From: Psychroflexus longus
Lineage (GTDB): Bacteria > Bacteroidota > Bacteroidia > Flavobacteriales > Flavobacteriaceae
Length of the DNA stretch: 64,000 nucleotides
Direction of reading: 5' to 3'
Assembly: GCF_020164595.1 (NCBI RefSeq)
Contig: NZ_JAIQZE010000001.1
Span: 310,001 to 374,000 of the forward strand
Positions 35,132-42,950 of this stretch are shown here, in pieces (position 1 is the stretch's first letter; the number at the start of each line of letters is the position of its first letter). The position numbers and the translations under genes were made by a program. The notes under the pieces were generated by a model. The model ran no database searches, had not been told where the DNA came from, and saw only the letters and a list, made by a program, of their open reading frames with translations.

Positions 35132-36139
35132 TTAAAATCCTTCCAAAACAATCTTGCCTTTAGACTTACCAGACTCCAGTAGTTGGTGCGCTCTTTTCAA
35201 ATTCTCTGCATTTATACTTCCAAAATGTTCTCCCTTAGTTGTTTTGAGAGTTCCATCATCGATTAACTCTGAGACTTTATTGAGTATATGATGCTGTTCT
35301 AACATATCTGGTGTCTGGAACAACGATCTAGTAAACATCAACTCATAATGAATGGAAACTGACTTAGGTTTAAAAGAAGTTGCATTAACCACTTCCGGAT
35401 CATCTATAAACCCAAATTTACCTTGTGGGTTGATGATCTTAACAATTTCATCAAAATGTTGTCCGGTAGCATTTATGCCGATGACATAATCGGCATCAGA
35501 AAGGCTTTCTTTTTTAAATTCATCACTTAATTTTTGGCTGTGATCGATTACCACATCAGCGCCCAAGTCTTTCAGCCAATTTCTCGTTTCGTCTCTGGAA
35601 GCAGTCCCCATGACTTTCAGTTGGGTGAGTTGTTTAGCTAGTTGCACCATGATGGAACCTACACCACCAGCAGCACCAACAATTAAAATGCTTTTGTCGG
35701 GATCGTCTTTATCCACCTGAACGCGGTCAAAAAGCATTTCCCAGGCGGTCAATGATGTTAATGGCATCGCGGCCGCCTCTGCAAAAGATAGACTGGACGG
35801 TTTTTTACCTACGATTCGTTCGTCGACCAATTGAAATTCGGCATTACTCCCCTGGCGTTTCAGTTCTCCAGCATACCAAACCTCATCCCCTACTTTGAAA
35901 AGAGAGACGTCTTTACCTACTTCTTTGACAATTCCTGCGGCATCCCAACCTATAATTTCATACTCACCCGCTTTTGGTTTTCTGCTTTTTCTGATTTTAA
36001 AATCAACAGGGTTAACGGATATGGCTTTGACCTCCACTAAAATATCTCGCCCATTTGCTTTAGGTGTTGATACTTCAATATCTTGAAGTGATTCTTTGTT
36101 TTTTATGTCTAAATTTTCTTTAAATCCTATGGCTTTCAT
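35132..36139 (-). CDS. Quinone oxidoreductase-like MDR dehydrogenase
   Basis: A 335-residue medium-chain dehydrogenase/reductase of the zinc-binding-alcohol-dehydrogenase-like (ZADH/quinone oxidoreductase) group. The N-terminus is MKAIGFKENLD; an upstream TTG start would add seven residues with no family match, so I used the ATG at 36139. Motifs: SVNPVDFKIRKS, EYEIIGWDAAGIV, GDEVWYAG, the Rossmann loop VGAAGGVGSIMVQLAKQ, and HQLLESGKSKGKIVLEGF at the end. It is a cytoplasmic NAD(P)H-dependent reductase of unknown substrate. Zinc ligands of true alcohol dehydrogenases are missing, as expected for this group. Confidence 0.88.
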   Translation of the reverse strand: MKAIGFKENLDIKNKESLQDIEVSTPKANGRDILVEVKAISVNPVDFKIRKSRKPKAGEYEIIGWDAAGIVKEVGKDVSLFKVGDEVWYAGELKRQGSNAEFQLVDERIVGKKPSSLSFAEAAAMPLTSLTAWEMLFDRVQVDKDDPDKSILIVGAAGGVGSIMVQLAKQLTQLKVMGTASRDETRNWLKDLGADVVIDHSQKLSDEFKKESLSDADYVIGINATGQHFDEIVKIINPQGKFGFIDDPEVVNATSFKPKSVSIHYELMFTRSLFQTPDMLEQHHILNKVSELIDDGTLKTTKGEHFGSINAENLKRAHQLLESGKSKGKIVLEGF

Positions 36140-36273
36140 GTGACTAATTTTATGTACCAAACTAAGATTATAAAACCAGAAAGCCTGTTAGAGGATGCAT
36201 AAAAGTTATGATTTTCGGTCCTGAAGGAATCTTTTTTATTTCGGATATTTTTACTAAAATCCTTTAATTAGTA

Positions 36274-36975
36274 TTATTTATTGGAGTTTGAAATGATTTC
36301 CACGTAATCGCCAAAATTGATATCGATAATTATGATTTTATCCCAATATGCTGATTTTAATTTCTCAGTATCCTTAATGTGTCTTATCGGTACATCACCT
36401 GAACTTGATAATCCAGTTGAAATTACAAGCCATTTTTGATCAAATGTTTCATTCCATATTTTTATTTTTTCTGTCTTAACTTTTATTATAGGTATAAACC
36501 ATTCAACTTTAGGAGGAGTGTAATCTGAAGTTATAAAAGATGATATTTTAGTATTAAAATCTCCAATTTTTTTAATAAATATTCGTCTAATATTTACAGA
36601 AGGTTCGTCTATTTGTTCAGACTCAATATGTTCACTTAAATTTAAACTAACTGTATTCACTTCTGAATCAATTGAAGTTCTTTTGGAAACTATAGAATTA
36701 TAATTAATTGTAAAGTCATAACCATAAGGTAATAGCTCAACTAATTTCACTCTTATTTTTTGATGTAATTCATTTAAAAAACTCTCCCGTTGTTTTAAAC
36801 TTGATCCTTTTGAGGCGTAATCAGGATAGAATTTAGTTACTTCACATCCGATTTTATTCCCTTTTCCTTTTAAAATAAAATCAGGAGATTCAAATTCTTC
36901 AATTTCAAAGGATTGATTGGATGCATTTAGATATTTTTCAACTGCTAATTTTTCTAAATCTTTTGGACTACGCAT
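36274..36975 (-). CDS. Orphan protein, possible PD-(D/E)XK-like nuclease fold
   Basis: A 233-residue soluble protein, no signal peptide, very Lys/Ile/Asn-rich and with an AT-rich coding sequence compared with the neighbouring core genes. I recognise no named family. The stretch EFESPDFILKGKGNKIGCEV followed by TKF (Asp32, Glu45, Thr47, Lys48) has the hairpin spacing of a PD-(D/E)XK active site, with Thr in place of the usual Lys at the last position. The rest is alternating strands and helices. It stands alone between core genes and tRNA-Leu, with about 240 bases of non-coding DNA before the tRNA terminator, as expected of a small accessory gene. Nuclease activity is a guess. Confidence 0.6.
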   Translation of the reverse strand: MRSPKDLEKLAVEKYLNASNQSFEIEEFESPDFILKGKGNKIGCEVTKFYPDYASKGSSLKQRESFLNELHQKIRVKLVELLPYGYDFTINYNSIVSKRTSIDSEVNTVSLNLSEHIESEQIDEPSVNIRRIFIKKIGDFNTKISSFITSDYTPPKVEWFIPIIKVKTEKIKIWNETFDQKWLVISTGLSSSGDVPIRHIKDTEKLKSAYWDKIIIIDINFGDYVEIISNSNK

Positions 36976-37213
36976 AGTTCATTTTCTGCTTACATCGTTA
37001 AAAGTATAGTTTTTAAAATTAAAACTAAACCTAGATATGTATTCTCTTTTTCAGCTTAATCTTCAGGCTTAAAACATTCTCTTCAACTTCATTAGTACAT
37101 ATTCCTCACCAAGCTGGATAATGAAAGCTAATGAAAGGCCTTAAGCAATGTATCGCGAGGTATAAAAGTTAACGTGAGCAAAATCAAAAAAAAAGAAAAA
37201 GGAAAATCCTGAA

Positions 37214-37243
37214 AATTAAAAAGCCTCCCGAAAGGAAGGCTTT
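37214..37243 (-). terminator. Intrinsic terminator after tRNA-Leu
   Basis: AAAGCCTCCC at 37220-37229 pairs with GGAAGGCTTT at 37234-37243, with one mismatch and loop GAAA. On the reverse strand a T-rich tail follows, immediately after the tRNA 3' end. Confidence 0.8.
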
Positions 37244-37244
37244 G

Positions 37245-37326
37245 TACCTAGGGCGGGAATCGAACCCGCACATCGTAAGATACTGGGTTTTGAATCCAGC
37301 GCGTCTACCAATTCCGCCACCTAGGT
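37245..37326 (-). tRNA. tRNA-Leu (anticodon CAA)
   Basis: An 82-base class II tRNA on the reverse strand: acceptor ACCTAGG paired with CCTAGGT, discriminator A at 37245, D arm beginning TGGCGG with GGTAGACGC, anticodon stem CTGGA/CCCAG with loop TTCAAAA (anticodon CAA), a variable arm of the long type and a T arm GCGGG-TTCGATT-CCCGC. The A-C pair closing the anticodon stem is a mismatch. The 3' CCA is not encoded. Confidence 0.95.
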
Positions 37327-37338
37327 ATTTTAGAATGG

Positions 37339-37346
37339 CAAAAATA
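37339..37346 (-). promoter_or_regulatory. -7 box of tRNA-Leu
   Basis: TATTTTTG on the reverse strand, 12 bases before the tRNA. It is identical to the -7 box of the CAT tRNA at 1205-1212, and both are followed by CC. A -33 element is not clear. Confidence 0.5.
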
Positions 37347-37410
37347 TAAAATTATTTGTTTCCTTGTAGAAAATAGTGAGCTTATTTACATCCAACTTCA
37401 ATTATTTATC

Positions 37411-37418
37411 TAAATTTG
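37411..37418 (+). promoter_or_regulatory. -7 box upstream of prs
   Basis: TAAATTTG fits TAnnTTTG and lies 40 bases before the prs ATG. No -33 TTG is seen at the standard spacing. Confidence 0.4.
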
Positions 37419-37458
37419 CAATCCATAAATTTAATATCCCTCAAAAGGTCAAACAGTT

Positions 37459-38400
37459 ATGGCAGACGTAGAAAAGGTCGCAAAAATTTTTGCTTGTTCA
37501 CAAAGCACCGTATTAGCTCAATCTATCGCAGAATCTTACGGGATTCCGCTTGGAAATGTTAATACAATGCATTTTAGCGATGGCGAATTTCAACCTTCTT
37601 TCGAAGAAAGTGTTCGCGGGTCAAGAGTGTTTATTATTGGTTCTACGTTTCCTAATGCAGACAATTTGATGGAAATGCTATTGATGCTCGATGCTGCCAA
37701 GCGTTCATCGGCCAGACACATAACGGCAGTAATGCCTTATTTTGGCTGGGCCAGGCAGGACAGAAAAGATAAACCTAGAGTTCCTATCGCTGCTAAAATG
37801 GTAGCCAAAATGCTGGAAACGGCTGGTGCTACAAGAATCATCACTATGGATCTGCACGCAGACCAAATCCAGGGCTTTTTTGAAAAACCTGTGGACCATT
37901 TGTATGCGTCTACGGTGTTTTTACCATATTTAAGAAGCCTCAAGCTAGACGATCTTACGGTTGCTTCTCCAGATATGGGTGGCTCCAAGAGAGCTTATGC
38001 CTACTCTAAATTTCTGGAAAGCGATGTGGTGATTTGCTACAAGCAAAGAGCTAAAGCCAATAAAATTTCTCATATGGAATTGATTGGGGATGTAACTGGC
38101 AAAAATGTGGTTTTAGCAGATGATATGGTAGATACGGCTGGAACCTTGACGCACGCCGCCAACCTGATGATGGAAAGAGGCGCCAAAAGTGTGAGAGCGA
38201 TTTGTTCGCACCCCGTTTTATCTGGTAATGCTTACGAAAAGCTAGAGGATTCCAAACTTGAAGAATTGATTGTCACGGATAGTATCCCGTTGAAAAAAGA
38301 CAGTCCAAAAATAAAAGTACTAAGCTGTGCAGATTTGTTTGCAGATGTGATGAAAGCCGTCCATTACAACAAGTCTATAAGCAGTAAGTTTTTAATGTAG
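37459..38400 (+). CDS. prs: Ribose-phosphate pyrophosphokinase
   Basis: A 313-residue PRPP synthase, which makes phosphoribosyl pyrophosphate from ribose 5-phosphate and ATP for nucleotide, histidine and tryptophan synthesis. Motifs: HFSDGEFQPSFEESVRG near the N-terminus, MPYFGWARQDRKDKPRVPI, ITMDLHADQIQGFF (metal-binding), ASPDMGGSKRAYAYSKFL and the PRPP-binding VVLADDMVDTAGTLTHAA. Length and order are those of class I enzymes. It lies 23 bases before rplY, and the two share a terminator, an arrangement that links nucleotide supply with ribosome synthesis. Confidence 0.97.
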   Translation: MADVEKVAKIFACSQSTVLAQSIAESYGIPLGNVNTMHFSDGEFQPSFEESVRGSRVFIIGSTFPNADNLMEMLLMLDAAKRSSARHITAVMPYFGWARQDRKDKPRVPIAAKMVAKMLETAGATRIITMDLHADQIQGFFEKPVDHLYASTVFLPYLRSLKLDDLTVASPDMGGSKRAYAYSKFLESDVVICYKQRAKANKISHMELIGDVTGKNVVLADDMVDTAGTLTHAANLMMERGAKSVRAICSHPVLSGNAYEKLEDSKLEELIVTDSIPLKKDSPKIKVLSCADLFADVMKAVHYNKSISSKFLM

Positions 38401-38423
38401 TTTAATTTAATTTAATTTTTTTT

Positions 38424-39089
38424 ATGAAATCGATTACGATCAAAGGATCTAAAAGAGAAAGCGTAGGCAAGAAAGCTACGAAAGCCTTACGTAATGCTGG
38501 AGAGGTCCCTTGCGTTATTTACGGGGGGGATATTATCGTGCATTTTTCTGCGCCAGAAGTGTCTTTCAACAAGTTGATTTACACTCCCGATGTACACACG
38601 GTAATTGTTGACCTTGACGGCAACAAGACCAACGCTGTACTTCAAGACATCCAATTCCACCCTGTGACAGATGAAATTCTGCATATTGATTTCTACGAGT
38701 ACCACGAAGGTCAAGAAATTACGATGGAAATTCCTGTTCACTCCGAAGGTGTACCTAAAGGTGTTAAAAACGGTGGTGTTTTGAGATTTAACTTAAGACG
38801 TATGACTGTGAGAGGTCTTGCAAAGAATCTCCCAGATTATATTGTTGCTAACGTAACTCCTTTGAAAATTGGACAAAAGTTATACGTTACAGCTGTAGCT
38901 AGTGAAGATTACAAAATCATGCACCCAGACAATACAGTGATTTGTCAAGTCAGAACGTCCAGAAACGTTTCACTCATCGGAGTTGATGAAGACGAAGAAG
39001 ATGAAGACGAAGAAGGAACTGAAGAAGGAGCAGAAGGAGAAGAAACTGCTGCTGAAGGTGGAGATAACGCTGAAGAAAGCAAAGAATAA
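38424..39089 (+). CDS. rplY: 50S ribosomal protein L25 / general stress protein Ctc
   Basis: A 221-residue CTC-type L25, which binds 5S rRNA. The N-terminal L25 domain ([32 protein letters not shown], read in pieces) is followed by the TL5/CTC C-terminal beta domain ([38 protein letters not shown]) and a strongly acidic tail of about 35 residues rich in Glu and Asp. The tail is common in this phylum. The gene is the second of the prs-rplY pair and ends at a strong terminator. Confidence 0.95.
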   Translation: MKSITIKGSKRESVGKKATKALRNAGEVPCVIYGGDIIVHFSAPEVSFNKLIYTPDVHTVIVDLDGNKTNAVLQDIQFHPVTDEILHIDFYEYHEGQEITMEIPVHSEGVPKGVKNGGVLRFNLRRMTVRGLAKNLPDYIVANVTPLKIGQKLYVTAVASEDYKIMHPDNTVICQVRTSRNVSLIGVDEDEEDEDEEGTEEGAEGEETAAEGGDNAEESKE

Positions 39090-39111
39090 ATCCACGATTT
39101 ATAATTTACTT

Positions 39112-39143
39112 AAAGCATCCTGTTTTTCAGGATGCTTTTTTAT
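39112..39143 (+). terminator. Intrinsic terminator of prs-rplY
   Basis: AAAGCATCCTG at 39112-39122 pairs perfectly with CAGGATGCTTT at 39128-39138 around TTTTT, followed by a T run. Confidence 0.9.
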
Positions 39144-39160
39144 TTTTACAAAAAATGTAG

Positions 39161-39784
39161 ATGAGAGCTTTTTTTGCCAGACTTTTATCCAAAGAAAAAA
39201 AAGAAGAGATAGATCCTATGAAGAAATTTTTGATAGTTGGCTTAGGAAATCCAGGACCAAAATACGAGGATACAAGACACAATATTGGATTTAAAATCTT
39301 GGATAAGTTGGCAGAAAAAAAAGAACTCACTTTTGAAGCCGACCGCTACGGAGATAAAGCTGAATTTAACTTTAAAGGCAGAAAGTTTATTCTGATCAAG
39401 CCCAGCACATTCATGAACCTCAGCGGTAAAGCTGTACGCTATTGGTTGGATAAAGAGAAAATTTCTATCCAAAATCTAATGGTCATTACAGATGATTTGA
39501 ATTTGTCTTTTGGGACTTTAAGATTAAAAGCTAAAGGGAGTCATGGCGGGCATAATGGTCTCAAACACATTCAGGAATTACTACAAACCACAGCATACCC
39601 TAGGTTTAGATTCGGAATAAGCGACGAGTTTTCCAAAGGCAATCAGATCGATTATGTCTTAAGCGAATGGACCTCAGAAGAACAGGACAAACTTAAAGAA
39701 CGTCTTGATACGTCTTCAGAATTAATACTTTCATTTGGTACTGCTGGCATAAATAATACAATGAACAGCTTTAACGGAAAATAG
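39161..39784 (+). CDS. pth: Peptidyl-tRNA hydrolase
   Basis: A 207-residue hydrolase that recycles tRNA from peptidyl-tRNA released early. Catalytic and binding residues are present: FLIVGLGNPGPKYEDTRHNIGF (with the active-site His), FMNLSGKAV, ITDDLNLSFG (Asp) and SHGGHNGLKHI. The upstream ATG at 39161 gives a basic 19-residue extension (FFARLLSKEKKEE) before the usual MKKFLIVGLGNPG; the start at 39218 would give a standard-length protein. I keep the longer form because flavobacterial Pth proteins often carry such an extension, from memory. It is followed 6 bases later by ribF. Confidence 0.93.
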   Translation: MRAFFARLLSKEKKEEIDPMKKFLIVGLGNPGPKYEDTRHNIGFKILDKLAEKKELTFEADRYGDKAEFNFKGRKFILIKPSTFMNLSGKAVRYWLDKEKISIQNLMVITDDLNLSFGTLRLKAKGSHGGHNGLKHIQELLQTTAYPRFRFGISDEFSKGNQIDYVLSEWTSEEQDKLKERLDTSSELILSFGTAGINNTMNSFNGK

Positions 39785-39790
39785 AAACAC

Positions 39791-40729
39791 GTGAAGATTT
39801 ACAATAAGGTTTCAGAATTCGATTCTTCAATTCCAACAGTAGTCACTATTGGTACTTTTGACGGTATACATCTTGGACATAGAAAAATTATCCAGCGGTT
39901 GGTAGATACTGCCAAAAAAGAGAATTTACAAACCGCGCTGCTTACCTTCTACCCTCACCCAAGAATGGTGTTACAGCAAAGTTCGGATTTAAAACTGATA
40001 AACACCATAGACGAACGCAAACTGATTCTTGAAGAAACCGGTCTTGAGCACCTTATCGTTCATCCGTTTACTCTAGAATTTTCCAGGCTTACAGCTAGAG
40101 AATACGTTGAGGACATTTTGGTAAAAGGATTGAATGCCAAAAAAATTGTAATTGGTTACGATCATCATTTCGGAAGAAACAGAACTGCAGACATTGAGGA
40201 TCTGAAAGCCTTCGGCAAAGAATTTGGTTTTGAAGTCGATGAAATTTCAAAACAGGATATCGAAGATGTCGCGGTGAGTTCCACTAAAATAAGAAGGTCT
40301 CTAGAAGAAGGGGATCTCGAAAAGGCAAACGAATATCTCACGCAGCCATTTTTCCTTTCTGGAGAAGTAATTCGAGGAAAGGGCTTAGGTCGAAATATGG
40401 GGTATCCTACGGCCAATCTTAAAGTTCCTGAATCTTACAAGCTCATCCCGAAAGAAGGCGTCTATGTGGTTGCCTCTTTGATCGACGGAGACAAACGTTT
40501 TGGCATGATGAATATTGGCACCAATCCAACTGTAGGCGGGCAAAAACAGAGTATTGAAACCTATTTCTTTGATCTGGACAAGGACTTGTATGGCAAACAT
40601 CTTCACATACAACTTCTGAAACGTATAAGAAGCGAAGTTAAATTTGATGGCTTGGAAGCTCTTATCAAAGCCATGAAAGCCGACGAGATTTTTGCCAGGA
40701 ACTACATCAAAATTATCAATAATGAATGA
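39791..40729 (+). CDS. ribF: Bifunctional riboflavin kinase / FAD synthetase
   Basis: A 312-residue two-domain enzyme making FMN and FAD from riboflavin. The N-terminal adenylyltransferase domain has GTFDGIHLGHRKII (nucleotidyltransferase HxGH site), LLTFYPHPRMVL, IGYDHHFGRNRTAD and VSSTKIRRSLEEGD; the C-terminal flavokinase domain has GKGLGRNMGYPTANL and MMNIGTNPTVGG. It starts with GTG at 39791, six bases after pth, and its last codons overlap the start of the HTTM gene (ATG at 40722), so the three genes are probably coexpressed. Confidence 0.96.
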   Translation: MKIYNKVSEFDSSIPTVVTIGTFDGIHLGHRKIIQRLVDTAKKENLQTALLTFYPHPRMVLQQSSDLKLINTIDERKLILEETGLEHLIVHPFTLEFSRLTAREYVEDILVKGLNAKKIVIGYDHHFGRNRTADIEDLKAFGKEFGFEVDEISKQDIEDVAVSSTKIRRSLEEGDLEKANEYLTQPFFLSGEVIRGKGLGRNMGYPTANLKVPESYKLIPKEGVYVVASLIDGDKRFGMMNIGTNPTVGGQKQSIETYFFDLDKDLYGKHLHIQLLKRIRSEVKFDGLEALIKAMKADEIFARNYIKIINNE

Positions 40730-42047
40730 GCTTCTCTTTAAGCGAGTAGATAATTCTCCTCTTGTCGTCTTTAGGGTTTTATTCGGTTTGCTTATCGCTT
40801 TGGAAGCTTGGGGTGCTATTCTTACAGGTTGGGTCAGACGAACGCTTATAGAACCTCAGTTTACCTTCAATTTTATTGGATTTGACTTCCTTCAACCGCT
40901 ACCTGGAAATGGAATGTACTTCTATTTTGGACTCATGGGTTTGTTTGGAATCTTTGTGATGCTGGGCTTCAAATACAGATTTAGTATCATCGCTTACACA
41001 CTACTTTGGACAAGCGTTTACCTAATGCAAAAAACCTCTTACAACAACCACTATTACCTGCTCATCCTTCTACTCATATTTATGTGCATAGTGCCTGCAC
41101 ATCGCTATTTTTCTGTAGATGCCAAAAGAAGTCCAGGCCTGAAATCCATAAGCATGCCCAACTGGGTTGTACTTTTTCTGATCGCACAAATCTGGATTGT
41201 ATACACGTATGCAAGTCTTGCAAAATTTTATCCAGACTGGATGGACGGGACTTTTCCAGAGCTTTTGATGAAAGGTAAAGCTCACTATTGGCTTATCGGT
41301 GACTTACTCCAGGAACCCTGGATACATATGAGTATCGCATATTTTGGGATTTTATTTGACTTACTTGTCGTTCCCCTACTTTTGTGGAAACGCACCAGAG
41401 TTGTCATATTTTGGATAAGCGTTTTTTTTCATTTATTCAACAGCATTGTATTCCAAATTGGAATATTCCCTTACATGTCATTAGCGTTTACAGTCTTTTT
41501 CTTTTCCAAGGAATACATCAATAGAACGTTTTTGAAATTCAAGCCTTTTTATAACAATGCTGAAACTAAAATTCCAAAGTTAGGACCGTACTTTAAAGTT
41601 TTTTTAGTATTGTGGTTTGCGATACAACTTTTGCTTCCTGTCAGACATCATTTTATCCAAAGCAATGTCTTCTGGACTGAAGAAGGTCATCGAATGAGCT
41701 GGAGAATGATGCTAAGATCTAAAAGTGGTTCTGCTAGTTTTAGAATCAAGAATCTGAACACTGGAAAAACTGAATATGTTAAACTGGATAACTATTTAAC
41801 CACTAAGCAAAAAAGAAATCTCTTGAAGCCTGACGGAATCTATCAATTTACCCAAAAATTGAAAAAAGAGTATGCCGATAAAGATATTCCAATTGAGATT
41901 TATGCGCGAGTAAAAGTTAGTCTTAACGGAAGAAAACCTGAACTTTTCATAGATCCACAACTTGATCTGGCCACCATCGAGTGGAATTATTTCACTCACA
42001 ATGACTGGATTCTACCTCAACCTGAGAGTATTTCCTGGGGTCGGTAG
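40722..42047 (+). CDS. HTTM-domain membrane protein
   Basis: A 441-residue protein from the ATG at 40722, inside the ribF 3' end; an earlier start would merely run deeper into ribF. It has the HTTM architecture (horizontally transferred transmembrane domain, related to vitamin K-dependent gamma-carboxylase): SPLVVFRVLFGLLIALEAW in the first helix, about eight helices with KTSYNNHYYLLILLLIF and HRYFSVDAKR, a soluble C-terminal region with RHHFIQSNVFWTEEGHRMSWRMML. Human gamma-carboxylase adds CO2 to glutamate, but the function of bacterial HTTM proteins is mostly unknown. The last codon is followed at once by a heptanucleotide repeat. Confidence 0.85.
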   Translation: MNELLFKRVDNSPLVVFRVLFGLLIALEAWGAILTGWVRRTLIEPQFTFNFIGFDFLQPLPGNGMYFYFGLMGLFGIFVMLGFKYRFSIIAYTLLWTSVYLMQKTSYNNHYYLLILLLIFMCIVPAHRYFSVDAKRSPGLKSISMPNWVVLFLIAQIWIVYTYASLAKFYPDWMDGTFPELLMKGKAHYWLIGDLLQEPWIHMSIAYFGILFDLLVVPLLLWKRTRVVIFWISVFFHLFNSIVFQIGIFPYMSLAFTVFFFSKEYINRTFLKFKPFYNNAETKIPKLGPYFKVFLVLWFAIQLLLPVRHHFIQSNVFWTEEGHRMSWRMMLRSKSGSASFRIKNLNTGKTEYVKLDNYLTTKQKRNLLKPDGIYQFTQKLKKEYADKDIPIEIYARVKVSLNGRKPELFIDPQLDLATIEWNYFTHNDWILPQPESISWGR

Positions 42048-42052
42048 TTGAA

Positions 42053-42119
42053 GTCGTGAGTCGTGAGTCGTGAGTCGTGAGTCGTGAGTCGTGAGTCGTG
42101 AGTCGTGAGTCGTGAGTCG
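42053..42119 (+). repeat. Heptanucleotide tandem repeat (GTCGTGA, nine copies plus a partial)
   Basis: From 42053 the unit GTCGTGA is repeated nine times without error, then GTCG. It starts five bases after the HTTM stop codon and ends about 20 bases before the stop codon of the convergent epimerase gene. Such perfect short arrays are prone to gain or lose copies. Confidence 0.95.
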
Positions 42120-42140
42120 AAAATAAAATATTAATTTATT

Positions 42141-42950
42141 CTAAAGCCTTTTCTCCAGTTTTACCCCGAGTATTCTAGTAGTCCACGCCATACTTATCTC
42201 TTTACCTTCTGAAGTTGTTTCGTGATCAAATTCAGGAATTGGAAGGCTGAGTTCTTTTGCTTTTTTAGAATAGTAGTCTTCTTTAGAAAGTTTAATGTCT
42301 TCAACACCATGAAAAATCTCACCAAACTTATTCTGCTGAATGATCTCTGAAATCAGTAAAATGCAATTATCCAAATGAATTAAATTGACGGGAGCTTTAG
42401 GATTTTTTATCCCTGTTTTGCCTGCCAGGTATTTAACAGGATGTCGGTCATTACCAATCAAACCTCCAAAACGTATGACACTTGTCTGTATCTTTTTCAA
42501 ATTCAGAAGTAGCTGTTCTGCCTGGACCAATTGACTATTCTCAACCTCTCTCTGTGTAAAATTATAATGTTCAGTAAACGAAGGATTGGATTCGTGGTCA
42601 TCGAAAACTCCTGTAGAGCTCACATAGAGAATTTTGTTGATTTTTGATTCTGAAATGGCCTCCGTGAGCTTTTTGAGTTTGGCAATAAAATCAGAATTCG
42701 GGTCGCGTCTCAATCCAGGTGGAATGTCGATAATAAGAAGTTCAGAATTTTCGAGAAAGCTGCGAATATATCCAGCAACTTTGTCTTCTAAAAGCTCGAT
42801 TATGAAAGAATTAATTCCCTCCGCTTCTAAAACTTGGATTTTATCTGAAGATGTTGTAGAGCCTTTTACTTTCCATCCGTTTTTTAATAAATGCCTTGCA
42901 AGAGGTAATCCTAACCAGCCACAACCTAAAATTGATACTTGTTTCTTCAT
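42141..42950 (-). CDS. NAD(P)-dependent epimerase/reductase-like protein (SDR, YeeZ-type)
   Basis: A 269-residue atypical short-chain dehydrogenase. The N-terminus SILGCGWLGLPLARHLL is a Rossmann GxGxxG motif of the YeeZ/NAD-binding group. VSSTGVFDD takes the place of the SSxxVY segment of epimerases, and VIRFGGLIG follows. The catalytic YxxxK is not obvious at the normal position, so it may not be a true sugar epimerase. It is the third gene of a coupled run (zinc-ribbon protein, M28 peptidase, this protein), with its ATG overlapping the M28 stop by one base. No substrate can be proposed. Confidence 0.78.
   Translation of the reverse strand: MKKQVSILGCGWLGLPLARHLLKNGWKVKGSTTSSDKIQVLEAEGINSFIIELLEDKVAGYIRSFLENSELLIIDIPPGLRRDPNSDFIAKLKKLTEAISESKINKILYVSSTGVFDDHESNPSFTEHYNFTQREVENSQLVQAEQLLLNLKKIQTSVIRFGGLIGNDRHPVKYLAGKTGIKNPKAPVNLIHLDNCILLISEIIQQNKFGEIFHGVEDIKLSKEDYYSKKAKELSLPIPEFDHETTSEGKEISMAWTTRILGVKLEKRL

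Noticed and set aside
36976-37326. tRNA-Leu 3' end as integration (att) site with the orphan gene as cargo
   Set aside because: No direct repeat of the tRNA 3' end was found beyond six or seven bases (ACCTAG near 37025), and no integrase gene is present. The position is suggestive, but an island cannot be supported.
42053-42119. CRISPR array
   Set aside because: The unit is only seven bases and repeats without spacers; no cas genes occur. It is a simple tandem repeat.
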